A stretch of DNA of 64,000 nucleotides, from positions 1 to 64,000 of the forward strand of contig NZ_CALUAE010000017.1 of NCBI RefSeq assembly GCF_943913955.1. The letters run 5' to 3'. Below the pieces are notes generated by a model. That model saw only the letters and a list, made by a program, of their open reading frames with translations, was not told the origin of the DNA and did not search any database. Positions 42,514 through 51,949 of the stretch are shown in pieces (within the stretch, counting starts at the first letter, position 1; every line of letters begins with the position of its first letter). Made by a program: the position numbers and the translations under genes. This stretch comes from Mycolicibacterium bacteremicum. GTDB taxonomy: Bacteria > Actinomycetota > Actinomycetes > Mycobacteriales > Mycobacteriaceae.

Positions 42514-43901
42514 GCGCCGGCTTTCGGGGTGAGGCGGACCATCAGCTTGCTGATTCCCCTGACGAAGTTGGATTGCACGTATTCGGGCTCACCAATGACC
42601 TCGATCTTCTCGAAACGAGGAAGCAGCTCCTCCCACAGGATCCGCAACTGCATCTCGGCCAACCGGTTGCCCATACAGCGGTGGACGCCGAACCCGAAAG
42701 AGATGTGGTTGCGGGCGTTGTCCCGGTCGATGATGAAGTCGTCGGGCCGATCGAATACGCGCTCATCGCGGTTTCCCGATGCGTACCACATCACGACCTT
42801 GTCACCCTTGCGAATGAACTGACCATTCAGCATGGTGTCGGCCTTGGCGATCCGGCGCATGTAGGCGAGTGGCGTCTGCCATCGGATAATCTCGGAGTTC
42901 ATGTTGGGGATCAGGTCGGGATTTGCTTTCAGCTTCTCGAACTGGTCCGGGTAGCGGTTCAACGCGAGAACGCCGCCGCTCATCGAGTTCCGGGTCGTGT
43001 CGTTGCCTCCGACGATCAGCAGCAGAAGGTTGCCCAAGAACTCCATCGGCCGGTCGATCAGGTCTTTGGTGCTTTCATTGCTCTGCAGCATGGTGATCAG
43101 ATCGAACCCAGGCTCTTCTCCGGCACCGGTCCGGGCCGCCTTGTCGTGCCAGTGCCGGCTGAGATCTCGGGCCATGGCGCGCATGCCGACGAACGTCTCG
43201 TCAAGGTCCGAGGGACCGCCGTTGGTTTGCTCCATCGAGGTTGCCAGATCCGACCACTCGACAAGCTTGCGACGCTGCTCGTACGGAAAGTCCAGCAGGG
43301 TCGCAAGCATTCGAGCGGTCAGCTCGATCGAGACGTCGTGAACCCAGTCGAACGGCTGATCCACGGGGAGGTTATCCAGCACCTCCCTTACGCGCGAGCG
43401 AATCAGACCCTCCATTTCCCGTAGGTTCTTGGGTGCGACCACCCCTTGGACAGCCGCCCGCTGCAGGTCGTGGCGTGGTGGATCCATCGCGATGAACATC
43501 TTGATATCCAGGAAGCGGGGCGGCACCCCGATGACGATCAATGGCTCAGCGGAGAAGACCTCATGATTCTTGTCGACGGCCACGATGTCGGCATGCCGGG
43601 TGACGGACCAAAACGGGCCGAAGGCACTGTGCCGCTGATAATGGACCGGAGCTTCGTTACGCAGGCGCTCGTAGTATGACTGCCAGCGCCCCTGGCGATA
43701 GAGAAAAGGATTGCTGAGATCGATGTCGGCGAGTTCGACCTCCTCGGCCGGCGGAATAGGACGCTCTACAAAGAGTTTCTTCCCGTTCGTACCGGTCACC
43801 CAACGCCGAGTTTTGTCGTAGGCGTGTGCACCTTGAATCTGCAGGTCGATCGGGATGGTCGCCTGAACTTTCTCGGCGACCTTTTCAGAGATTTTTACCA
43901 T
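42510..43901 (-). CDS. Cytochrome P450 CYP153 family, alkane terminal hydroxylase
   Basis: A 463-residue P450. The I-helix IVGGNDTTRNSMSGGVLALN, ExxR in SEIIRW, HMRR-like YMRRIAKADT and heme loop FGFGVHRCMGNRLAEMQL (proximal Cys409) match the CYP153 family (I recall CYP153A6 with nearly the same heme and I-helix segments). These enzymes hydroxylate medium-chain alkanes and related compounds at the terminal carbon. The N-terminus is about 40 residues longer than in CYP153A6. Ferredoxin lies upstream, the reductase downstream with an ATGA overlap, a complete three-component system. Confidence 0.93.
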   Translation of the reverse strand: MVKISEKVAEKVQATIPIDLQIQGAHAYDKTRRWVTGTNGKKLFVERPIPPAEEVELADIDLSNPFLYRQGRWQSYYERLRNEAPVHYQRHSAFGPFWSVTRHADIVAVDKNHEVFSAEPLIVIGVPPRFLDIKMFIAMDPPRHDLQRAAVQGVVAPKNLREMEGLIRSRVREVLDNLPVDQPFDWVHDVSIELTARMLATLLDFPYEQRRKLVEWSDLATSMEQTNGGPSDLDETFVGMRAMARDLSRHWHDKAARTGAGEEPGFDLITMLQSNESTKDLIDRPMEFLGNLLLLIVGGNDTTRNSMSGGVLALNRYPDQFEKLKANPDLIPNMNSEIIRWQTPLAYMRRIAKADTMLNGQFIRKGDKVVMWYASGNRDERVFDRPDDFIIDRDNARNHISFGFGVHRCMGNRLAEMQLRILWEELLPRFEKIEVIGEPEYVQSNFVRGISKLMVRLTPKAGA

Positions 43902-43923
43902 GTTTGACCACTTCCCTTCGTCG

Positions 43924-44244
43924 TCACATCTGGAACTCCGGCAGATGGACGATCAAGCCGTCCCATGCCTCGGAGGCCGTCATCTGGCAGGACAGCCGAG
44001 AGGTCGGCTGACGCTCGGGGTTCATCGCGAGCATCTCCTCTTCGCCGACGCCGGAGGAGCCGACCTGATCGGACCACTGCGGATCGACGACGACGTGGCA
44101 GGTACCGCACGCCGCTTCGCCTCCGCAGTCGCCGTCGATGCCAGGCACTGCATTGTTGGTCGCGACCTGCATGAGTGACTGGCCTTCATCGAGAGGCACC
44201 TGGTGCTTGTCGCCGTCGTGGGAGACAAAAGTGACAACGGCCAT
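43924..44244 (-). CDS. 2Fe-2S ferredoxin of the CYP153 system
   Basis: A 106-residue adrenodoxin/putidaredoxin-type ferredoxin. Cluster ligands are Cys40, Cys46, Cys49 and Cys86 (GDCGGEAACGTCH and SRLSCQM). It donates electrons to the adjacent P450. It is the first gene of the operon: AGAGGAG lies 7 nt before the ATG and the divergent AraC regulator is 122 bp away. Confidence 0.95.
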   Translation of the reverse strand: MAVVTFVSHDGDKHQVPLDEGQSLMQVATNNAVPGIDGDCGGEAACGTCHVVVDPQWSDQVGSSGVGEEEMLAMNPERQPTSRLSCQMTASEAWDGLIVHLPEFQM

Positions 44245-44366
44245 TACCGACTCCTCTTAAGTTGCCCTGAATGTGAATACTTGTTAACAGGATTGTCCAA
44301 TCCGAGCGCTTCCGCTATGTTTGCGCGGATCAGGAACTTGTGGATTGGGCTCAGGGGGCACGATCG

Positions 44367-45380
44367 GTGAAGTTCAGCAACGCCGGTGTGCCTCCGGTCG
44401 CGTTCGTGCAAATGCTGGAGAGCCAGGCACTCGACCCGGACGCCGTCGCGCGGCTTCGCACCATCATGGCGCGCGAGGGAACCGACGAGGCGACGCTGAT
44501 GCAGCACGATGTCCAGGCGCCACTGCGGTGGTTTCGCGATCTGTACCCCGATCTAGACGTCGACCGGGCAACCCTGCTCGGCTTCTCGTTTGCAGGACAG
44601 GCACAGTTGACATCTTTCGGCCCGTTGAGCGTCCCGCTGGTCAGCGCAGGCTCGGTAGCCGAGATCGTCGAGCTGCTCACCTATCTACCGTTGATCACCA
44701 CGGCGATCAATGCACAATTCCGTCCAAACGACCAAGGTCTCACCGTCGGGCTCTGGGGGCACACAGGCGATCGGGCCCTGGACTGCTTAGCAGTCACATA
44801 TACCGGCTCGGCGTTGTTACGACTGCTGGACATGCTCGTCAGTGACGCGCTGACCGTCACGCTCCACTTGAGTTGGTCAGCGCCGGTCTCCCTGAACAAA
44901 CTCGCGGCAGAGATGGTACTAGCCGGGCGCCTGTTCTTTGACGCACCGATGTCCTACCTTCATGTTCCCGTCAACGCGCTCAATGAAGTGTGCCGGTTCT
45001 CCGATCCCCTTGCGTATCGACTCGCCGTCGCCGAGCTGAGGCGGACCCTCGACGAGCAGAGCGGAGCCACGTCCTTCTCCAAGAAGGTGAGACGGTTGTT
45101 GGACGAGGATCCCGGACAGCGAAGTTGCCAGCGGGTCGCAGACGAACTCTCGGTATCCACCAGCACACTCAAACGCCGGCTCGCCGAAGAGGGCACCACG
45201 TTTCGCGAGTTGCGCCAGTCGTGTCTGCGGGAGAGCGCGATGATGCTGTTAATCACCCGATCAATGTCGGCAAGCCAGATCGCGACCGAGCTCGGATACG
45301 GCGATCTTGCTAACTTCTCACACGCCTTCAAGCGATGGACCGGCCGCTCTCCGAGCGAGTACCGACGCTCACAACGCTGA
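44367..45380 (+). CDS. AraC-family regulator, likely activator of the CYP153 operon
   Basis: A 337-residue regulator with an N-terminal arabinose-binding-like domain (about 1-200) and a C-terminal AraC double HTH (RVADELSVSTSTLKRRLAEE and ASQIATELGYGDLANFSHAFKRW). Regulators of this OruR/ToxT-like type commonly lie divergent to CYP153 operons (AhpF-like) and respond to alkanes or fatty acids. I chose GTG 44367 with an upstream AGGGGG; GTG 44340 is an alternative. Confidence 0.88.
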   Translation: MKFSNAGVPPVAFVQMLESQALDPDAVARLRTIMAREGTDEATLMQHDVQAPLRWFRDLYPDLDVDRATLLGFSFAGQAQLTSFGPLSVPLVSAGSVAEIVELLTYLPLITTAINAQFRPNDQGLTVGLWGHTGDRALDCLAVTYTGSALLRLLDMLVSDALTVTLHLSWSAPVSLNKLAAEMVLAGRLFFDAPMSYLHVPVNALNEVCRFSDPLAYRLAVAELRRTLDEQSGATSFSKKVRRLLDEDPGQRSCQRVADELSVSTSTLKRRLAEEGTTFRELRQSCLRESAMMLLITRSMSASQIATELGYGDLANFSHAFKRWTGRSPSEYRRSQR

Positions 45381-45601
45381 GGATGTCCCCGCACGCCCGG
45401 AGATAGCCGGTCATGGGTAGCTTCTTCTTCTGAAAAGAAGTAACCGGTGCTTAAGAATCAGCCACGACGTCACCGAACGGCCGTGGAGGCCGCTGACCGA
45501 AGTCGAGTGAGTCATCAGTAGCAGGCCAAACCGTGCCCGACACGGCGACTGAACGGCAGAGCCGGGCGCTGGTGTGAATAGTCATTCGCTATTGTCGATA
45601 C

Positions 45602-47110
45602 ATGCCAGCGAAGACAGTCCGCACCGAACTCACCTCGGGCGCCATCGAAGGATTCACGCGGGACGGCGTCAATCGCTGGCGTTCCATTCCCTACGCCAAG
45701 CCACCAGTCGGCGCGCTGCGGTTCAAGGCTCCCCAGCCGGTCGAAGCGTGGGACGGCGTCCGACCCTGCCACCGATTCCGCTACTGCGCTCCACAGCCCC
45801 GCCGATACACCATCGTCGGTCCGGGCAAGTTCCAGCCCATGAGCGAGGACTGCCTCACCCTCAATGTCGTTGCACCCGACGGCGGCTCGGACCGACCTCT
45901 GCCCGTGATGTTCTTCATTCACGGCGGGGCGTACTTCCTGGGCAGTTCCGCGACACCGATCTATGATGGCGCGTCGCTTGCCCGCAGCGGTTGCGTGTAC
46001 GTATCGGCAAACTACCGCCTCGGCGCGCTAGGGGCTGTCGACCTGTCGTCGCTGTCCACCGCAGACATCCATATTGACGACAACCTCTACTTGCGTGACC
46101 TCGTGTCGGCGCTCAGGTGGGTACGCGAGAACATCGCGGCATTCGGCGGCGATCCCGATAACGTGACGATCTTCGGAGAGAGCGCGGGCGCGCACGCCGT
46201 TACCACTTTGCTGGCCGTGCCAGCGGCGAAAGGGCTTTTCGCACAGGCTATCTCACAAAGTCCGGCCGGCGCGCTATCCCGCTCCCAGGAGCTGGCCGCG
46301 GAGTTCGCCGCCAAGTTCGCATCCATTCTCTGCGCCGACGAGCGGGAGCCCGCCCGCCTCCTGTTGGCGGCGCGTCCGGCTCAACTGGTGAATGCATTCG
46401 ATCGCTTGCTCACCACGAGTGCATCGGACCTTGCTGGCGGTTACCCGGTGGGATGCACATTCGGAACCGACTATCTACCGTCCGAGCCCATTCAAGCGAT
46501 GCGCGACGGCAAGGCGTACCGTGTGCCGCTGATCGTCGGTACGAACGCCGACGAGGGCCGGTTGTTCACTCGCTTCCTCAAACTCCTCCCGACGAACGAA
46601 GCCAAGATCGAAGCGTTACTAGCGGGAGCGGAACCCACCTGTCGCGAGCGAATTACTGCTGCCTATCCCGAATATCCGGCCCCCGATGCCTGTATCCGAC
46701 TGGGGGCCGACTTCACATTCGGATCGACACTGTGGCAGCTCGCGGATTCCCACAGTCGGCACGCCCCCACATATCTGTACCGCTATGACTTCGCCCCGCG
46801 AACTCTGCAATGGGCCGGGCTGGGTGCCACCCATGCGACGGAGCTTCTTGCGGTGTTCGACGCCTACCGCACGCCGCTCGGTCGGCTACTCAGCGCCGGA
46901 GCCGATCGCCGCTCGGCCCTACGCGTGAGCGACGACATGCAAGGGCGCTGGGATGCTTTCGCACGCACCGGAGTTCCAGGAGACGGCTGGCCGCGCTACA
47001 CCAGCGACGCCCGTCCGGTCCTCGTCTTCGATCGCGCTTCGCGAGTGGACAACGACCCCCACGCCGACCGCCGGAAAGCATGGGAAGGTTTTCAAGTCCT
47101 CGGACGCTGA
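45602..47110 (+). CDS. Type B carboxylesterase
   Basis: A 502-residue cholinesterase-like carboxylesterase. The oxyanion motif is IHGGAYFLGS, the nucleophile elbow FGESAGAHAV, the acid TNADEG-region and the His in ATHATEL. No signal peptide is seen, so it is cytosolic. Upstream, AATAG and CTATT flank 7 nt (45576-45592), a possible operator. It could hydrolyse esters made by the Baeyer-Villiger monooxygenases, but it has no visible link to them. Confidence 0.87.
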   Translation: MPAKTVRTELTSGAIEGFTRDGVNRWRSIPYAKPPVGALRFKAPQPVEAWDGVRPCHRFRYCAPQPRRYTIVGPGKFQPMSEDCLTLNVVAPDGGSDRPLPVMFFIHGGAYFLGSSATPIYDGASLARSGCVYVSANYRLGALGAVDLSSLSTADIHIDDNLYLRDLVSALRWVRENIAAFGGDPDNVTIFGESAGAHAVTTLLAVPAAKGLFAQAISQSPAGALSRSQELAAEFAAKFASILCADEREPARLLLAARPAQLVNAFDRLLTTSASDLAGGYPVGCTFGTDYLPSEPIQAMRDGKAYRVPLIVGTNADEGRLFTRFLKLLPTNEAKIEALLAGAEPTCRERITAAYPEYPAPDACIRLGADFTFGSTLWQLADSHSRHAPTYLYRYDFAPRTLQWAGLGATHATELLAVFDAYRTPLGRLLSAGADRRSALRVSDDMQGRWDAFARTGVPGDGWPRYTSDARPVLVFDRASRVDNDPHADRRKAWEGFQVLGR

Positions 47111-47496
47111 CGAGCGGTTCCCCGCGGCGACGCATGCGTTCACAGCATTTGGCACCGATTGTTTCTGGGAGCCAAGGGTGAAACGGTGGCAAGGAGCACC
47201 TCCGGCGTGCCAATCCCAAAAGGCCGAAGAGGGCCACATTCTTGCCGAGGACTTGACGTACGAATGCAACCCCGTGTTGCGGCCTTGGGATCCGATCTCG
47301 TCAATCGCTCGAACCGAATGCGGCCGACGAGGTGGCGAACCCAACATTTACGGAGCTGGCCACGCCGGTCGGGTTGCGCCGCCGGACGCAACGCGTTCGC
47401 TCACCAACTGGTCCTCGCGACATTCTGCCGGGTAACGTACTGCGAGTGAACGAGCCCTCACATCGGGAGGGCGGGTGCCGATCAGGACGGGGATTG
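47111..47496. other. Gene-free stretch between the esterase and the enoyl-CoA hydratase genes
   Basis: 386 bp. The enoyl-CoA hydratase frame is open back to 47332 but that part has no family similarity. Other frames are short and start poorly. No repeat, RNA or clear terminator is visible. Confidence 0.4.
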
Positions 47497-48264
47497 ATGA
47501 GCGAGGAAGCGATCACCTACGAGGTCGTCGACGGGGTGGCCTGGTTGACGATCAATCGCCCCGAGGCACGGAACGCGCTCAACGGGGCGGTCCGGCAGGG
47601 ACTGTTCCACAGCGTTCACCGCTTCAACGCCGACGACTCCGCCAAGGTTCTGGTGCTGACCGGGGCAGGCGATAAGGCGTTCTGCGCCGGAGGGGACCTT
47701 AAAGAGATGGCGGAGACGGCGCTCACGGTTCCGCCGCCAGACTTCGCGCCGCAATTCGGGCGCAACATCCAGGTCGCCAAGCCGACCATCGCCGCGGTGA
47801 ACGGCGTCGCCTTCGCCGGCGGATTCCTACTGGCCCAGCAGTGCGACCTCGTCATCGCAGCCGAGCACGCCAGGTTCGCGGTCAGCGAGGTCAAGGTAGG
47901 CCGCGGCTCGCCATGGGCTGTCCCGCTGTCGTGGCTGCTGCCGCCGCGGATTGCGCTGCAGATTTTGATGACCGGCGACCCGATCACTGCCGAGCGCGCC
48001 CGCGAGGTAGGCATGGTGAACGAGGTCGTGCCCGCAGCGGAGCTGCGGGTACGAGTTCAGGAGATCGCCCTGCGGATCGCTTCCAACGCACCGCTGTCCG
48101 TACTCGCGGCAAAAAAGACCGTATACCTCTCCGCAGCGCACCACCTGACGGAGGCCTACGCCCACGCCGACCAGATATGGGAGCCGGTGTACCTCAGCGC
48201 CGACGCGCTAGAGGGTCCCGCCGCGTTCCGCGAGAAGCGCACACCGGTTTGGAAGGGACGTTAG
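47497..48264 (+). CDS. Enoyl-CoA hydratase/isomerase family protein
   Basis: A 255-residue crotonase-fold protein. The oxyanion-hole segments AFCAGGDLKEM and VNGVAFAGGFLLAQQCDLVIA are present. In classical hydratases a catalytic Glu follows the second GGG (GGGxE); here it is Leu (GGFLLA), while the second Glu (AVSEVKVG) is kept. The reaction may therefore be different, such as an isomerase or dehydratase. ATG 47497 (MSEEAITYEV) is the natural start. It is followed after 2 nt by the TIGR03084 gene. Confidence 0.85.
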   Translation: MSEEAITYEVVDGVAWLTINRPEARNALNGAVRQGLFHSVHRFNADDSAKVLVLTGAGDKAFCAGGDLKEMAETALTVPPPDFAPQFGRNIQVAKPTIAAVNGVAFAGGFLLAQQCDLVIAAEHARFAVSEVKVGRGSPWAVPLSWLLPPRIALQILMTGDPITAERAREVGMVNEVVPAAELRVRVQEIALRIASNAPLSVLAAKKTVYLSAAHHLTEAYAHADQIWEPVYLSADALEGPAAFREKRTPVWKGR

Positions 48265-48266
48265 AC

Positions 48267-49079
48267 GTGGCCGTGCCGATGGAGTCCTTGATCACCGACA
48301 TCGGGGCGGAAACGGCCGAGCTGTGGTCACTGATCGCCGAGCTGCCCGAGGGGCAAGCCGGGTGGGACGCGCCCACCCCCGCGGCAGGCTGGGCGGTCCG
48401 CGATCAGATCAGCCATCTTGCGTTCTTCGACGACGCCGCGGTGCGCTCAGCCACCGACCCCGAAGGGTTCACGGCCGAGGTGCTGCCCATGCTCGCCGAC
48501 GGCCGGATCTCCCCGGACACCATCGCCGAGCGCTACCGGCCGATGCCGACAGCGGAGCTGCTGTCCTGGTTCGACGGCGCGCGCCGCGCCCTCGTCGCTG
48601 CCTTCGCAGCGATCGACCCCTCGATGCGGGTGCCGTGGTTCGGCCTCCCCATGAGCGCGGCTTCCTCGCTGACCGCGCGGATCATGGAGACCTGGGCGCA
48701 CGGTCAGGACATCGCCGACGCGCTGGGAGTGACCCGTGTGCCCTCGGCCCGGTTGCGCCACGTCGCCCACATCGGCGTGGGAGCGCGGGCGTTCAGCTAC
48801 ATGGCCAACGGCCTGGAGGTGCCCGAGGAACCCGTCCGTGTCGAGCTCACCGCACCGGGGGGCACGCTGTGGACCTGGGGCCCCGACGGCGTGCCCAACC
48901 GGGTCACCGGCACTGCGCACGACTTCTGCCTGCTCGTCACCCAGCGCAGGCATCGCGACGACACCGCACTGCACGTCACCGGTCCGCTCGCCGACCAGTG
49001 GCTCTCCATCGCGCAGGCCTTCGCCGGACCTCCCGGTGGCGGGCGCACCGCAGGACAGTTCGACGGAGGTGTGTCGTGA
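48267..49079 (+). CDS. TIGR03084 family (DinB-like, mycothiol/maleylpyruvate isomerase-type) protein
   Basis: A 270-residue protein with a four-helix DinB-like N-terminal domain (TPAAGWAVRDQISHLAFFDD, and ARIMETWAHGQDIADALG with the metal-binding His) and a C-terminal beta-rich domain. The TIGR03084 family is actinobacterial; the relatives use a metal ion and often mycothiol. Its function is unknown, but it is regularly found next to AtuA-like genes. The GTG start comes 2 nt after the preceding stop; its stop overlaps the AtuA start. Confidence 0.8.
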   Translation: MAVPMESLITDIGAETAELWSLIAELPEGQAGWDAPTPAAGWAVRDQISHLAFFDDAAVRSATDPEGFTAEVLPMLADGRISPDTIAERYRPMPTAELLSWFDGARRALVAAFAAIDPSMRVPWFGLPMSAASSLTARIMETWAHGQDIADALGVTRVPSARLRHVAHIGVGARAFSYMANGLEVPEEPVRVELTAPGGTLWTWGPDGVPNRVTGTAHDFCLLVTQRRHRDDTALHVTGPLADQWLSIAQAFAGPPGGGRTAGQFDGGVS

Positions 49080-50812
49080 GGGACCCGGTACGCATCGGAA
49101 ATTGCTCGGGCTTCTACGGCGACCGGATCGCCGCGGCGCGGGAGATGGTCGAGGGCGGGACGGGCGAGCAGAGCATCGACGTGCTGTGCGGGGACTACCT
49201 CGCTGAACTGACGATGCTCATCCTGGCGAAGGCCCAGGCGAAGGATCCGGCGGGCGGTTACGCGCGCACGTTCCTGACCCAGATGGAGCAGGTGTTGGGC
49301 ACCTGTTCCGACCGCGGTATCAAGATCGTGGCCAACGCCGGTGGGCTCAACCCGGCCGGGCTGGCCGTCAGATTGCGCGAGCTTGCGGACCGGCTCGGTA
49401 TCACCGTCCGGATCGCCCACATCGAAGGTGACGACTTGCGCGGGAACCTCTCCGCGATCACCCCTGCGGTCGGTGAGGTCAAGCCGGTCTCGGCCAACGC
49501 CTACCTCGGGGGTTGGGGTATCGCCGAAGCGCTGGGTGCGGGCGCCGACGTCGTCGTCACCGGACGGGTGACAGACGCCTCGCTGGTCGTCGGCCCGGCC
49601 GCCTGGTGGCACGGGTGGGAGCGCACCGACTGGGACCGGCTCGCCGGTGCCGTCGTGGCCGGCCACGTCATCGAATGCGGACCACAGGCCACGGGCGGCA
49701 ACTACGCCTTCCTCGACGAGATCACCGACCGTCGCTACCCGGGCTTCCCGATCGCGGAGGTGGCGGCCGACGGCTCGTCGGTGATCACCAAGCACGCCGA
49801 CACCGGGGGGCTGGTGTCGGTCGGTACGGTCACCTCCCAGCTGCTCTACGAGATCGCCGAGCCGGCCTATCTGGGGCCCGACGTGGTGACTCACTTCGAC
49901 ACGATCTCGCTGGCCCAGCAGGCCGAGCACCGGGTGGCGATCACGGGTGTCACCGGCAGCCCGCCACCGGAGACGCTCAAGGTGGCGCTGAACGAGGTCG
50001 GGGGCTACCGGAACACCATGACGATGGTGCTCACCGGCTTGGACCTGGAGGCGAAAGCCGCGTTCGCGCAGCAGCAGCTGTTCGACATCCTCGGCGGCCG
50101 GGGATCCTTCGCCGAGGTCGACGTCCGGTTTCTGCGTTTCGACACACCGGACGCCCCCACCAACGACCAGGCGTGCGCGCACTTGCGGATCACGGTCAAG
50201 GACACCGACCCGCGCAAGGTCGGCCGGGCGTTCTCGAGCGCAATCATGGAGATCGCTCTGGCCGGGTATGCCGGCTTCCACACCACCACGCCACCCACGT
50301 CGGAGTCAGTGTTCGGCGTGTATCGCCCAGCGACCGTGCCCCGGTCGAGCGTGACGCAGGTCGTGGTGCTGCCCAACGGTGAGCGCCGGAGGATCGCCGA
50401 TCCGCCGACCGGTAGCGTGCCGGCCGCGAAGGTCCGGGGCAGCGCGGCAGCCGCGCCGCCGACCGAGCCGACATGCCGCGCGCCGCTGGGCGCGGTTCTG
50501 GGCGCGCGGTCCGGCGACAAGGGCGGCAACGCCAATATTGGTCTCTGGGCCCGCGACGACGCCGGCTATGCCTGGGTGCGCGAGCACTTAACCGTCGAGC
50601 GACTGCGCGGGCTGCTCGGCCCGGAGGCTGCGCAGCTGCGCATAGAGCGATTCGAGCTGCCCAACCTGCGTGCGCTCAACGTTGTGGTGCACGGGCTGCT
50701 GGGGGAAGGCGTGGCATCCTCGACCCGGCCGGATGCCCAGGCGAAGGGCTTGTGCGAGTACCTGCGCTCCCGCATCGTGGACATACCGCAATCCCTTGTC
50801 GGCGCGACCTGA
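49076..50812 (+). CDS. AtuA-like acyclic terpene utilization family protein
   Basis: A 578-residue protein of the AtuA family (DUF1446): N-terminal IGNCSGFYGDRIAAAREMVEGG, the central ANAGGLNPAGLAVRLRELA and VVVTGRVTDASLVVGP, and the C-terminal GARSGDKGGNANIGLWARD segment, which is fused as in full-length members. AtuA is required for citronellol/geraniol breakdown in Pseudomonas but its reaction is not defined. No AtuC/F carboxylase gene follows here. It is coupled to the TIGR03084 gene by overlapping stop/start. Confidence 0.85.
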   Translation: MRDPVRIGNCSGFYGDRIAAAREMVEGGTGEQSIDVLCGDYLAELTMLILAKAQAKDPAGGYARTFLTQMEQVLGTCSDRGIKIVANAGGLNPAGLAVRLRELADRLGITVRIAHIEGDDLRGNLSAITPAVGEVKPVSANAYLGGWGIAEALGAGADVVVTGRVTDASLVVGPAAWWHGWERTDWDRLAGAVVAGHVIECGPQATGGNYAFLDEITDRRYPGFPIAEVAADGSSVITKHADTGGLVSVGTVTSQLLYEIAEPAYLGPDVVTHFDTISLAQQAEHRVAITGVTGSPPPETLKVALNEVGGYRNTMTMVLTGLDLEAKAAFAQQQLFDILGGRGSFAEVDVRFLRFDTPDAPTNDQACAHLRITVKDTDPRKVGRAFSSAIMEIALAGYAGFHTTTPPTSESVFGVYRPATVPRSSVTQVVVLPNGERRRIADPPTGSVPAAKVRGSAAAAPPTEPTCRAPLGAVLGARSGDKGGNANIGLWARDDAGYAWVREHLTVERLRGLLGPEAAQLRIERFELPNLRALNVVVHGLLGEGVASSTRPDAQAKGLCEYLRSRIVDIPQSLVGAT

Positions 50813-51225
50813 CAAATCCCGAATTTGGAGTAGCCGGGCCACTCTGTCGACGTATCGCCAATCAAGTCGCCGTCCTCTGCCTGCTGCTTGACGTAGCCCC
50901 TTTGCCAAAGCCGTGTTGCCGAACGATGTGATGACGATCGGATGACGCCAACAGCGTCCGGCAGACGGAGAGATGGCTTTGTCCAGTTCCTTGCCGAACT
51001 GGACATCCAAAGAGGGCGCAGCGATCTGCCCACGCGGTTGCCGATCTTGGCCAATGAGCGGGCACATCCACGAATGGGGATCACACGCGCAGGCGCCAGC
51101 CACCTGCCACTGGGCGTCTACATTTCAACTCAACCTGGGATTGTGAGCAGGTGTTAACGTTCGTAGTGTAGCTCCCGGCGCTGCAGTGCTGCGCGAGCCC
51201 TGGTTGCGAGCGAAGGAAGGTAGTA
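50813..51225. other. Gene-free stretch before the TetR gene
   Basis: 413 bp with no supported gene. It probably holds the promoter and operator of the TetR gene that follows (GTGTTAACG near 51150 is a possible element), but I cannot define a clear palindrome or -10 box. Confidence 0.35.
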
Positions 51226-51888
51226 GTGAACAAGGTGGTCGTTGCCGGACGTACCCGGGTCGGCGGCGAACGTCGGGAACGGATTCTCGCCTCTGCCACC
51301 GAGTTGATTGCCGAGCGGGGCTACCACGCTGTCTCCATGGCCGACATCGGCGTTGCATCAGGGGTTGTCGGGCCGGCCATCTATCGCCATTTCAACAGTA
51401 AGAGCGATCTACTGGCGGCCCTCTTCGAGCGAGTGGTGGACAAACTCCTTAAGCGTGCGACGGCGATCGTCGAGCAGTCCCGCGACGAGGCGGAGGCGCT
51501 GACCCTGCTGGTGTCAGACCAAGTCGCCTTGGTAATGGATCAACGCGAGCTGGCAATGGTGTATTACCGCGAAGTGCACAATCTGTCGGATCAGCACCAG
51601 AGCCGGTTGCGCCGAAAGCAGCGACTCTATCTAGAAGAGTGGGTACACCTCGTCGGAGAATTGCGGCCCGCGGTCGATGAGATTGAACTTCGGGCGATGG
51701 TTCATGGAGCGATCGGAGCCATTCAATCGATCTTGCACTACCGCGGCACTGGCCTGGCTCCCGAACAGACCTCTGCGCTGCTCGTTGCGATGGGTCACGC
51801 CGTGCTCGGCGTCCCCGCGTCGAGTCACCAGGTGCGCGGCGTGAACACTGAACCATCCTGTCCGCGTCCCGGTACGCCGCAGCACTAA
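51226..51888 (+). CDS. TetR-family transcriptional regulator
   Basis: A 220-residue TetR protein, with HTH ATELIAERGYHAVSMADIGVASGVVGPAIYRHF (residues about 25-60) and a C-terminal effector domain rich in aromatic and charged residues. GAAGGAAGG precedes the GTG start by 5 nt. A target gene is not evident; a decayed cyclase gene follows on the same strand. Confidence 0.85.
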   Translation: MNKVVVAGRTRVGGERRERILASATELIAERGYHAVSMADIGVASGVVGPAIYRHFNSKSDLLAALFERVVDKLLKRATAIVEQSRDEAEALTLLVSDQVALVMDQRELAMVYYREVHNLSDQHQSRLRRKQRLYLEEWVHLVGELRPAVDEIELRAMVHGAIGAIQSILHYRGTGLAPEQTSALLVAMGHAVLGVPASSHQVRGVNTEPSCPRPGTPQH

Positions 51889-51949
51889 GCAGGTCCAGGG
51901 TGTCAGCAACACACGAAGACGACCTCGCTCAGTATGTCTGCACGACGGT

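Noticed and set aside
48797..50281. A 494-codon minus-strand frame opposite the AtuA-like gene
   Set aside because: High-GC shadow; its sequence is low-complexity and shows no family motif, while the plus strand has clear AtuA motifs.
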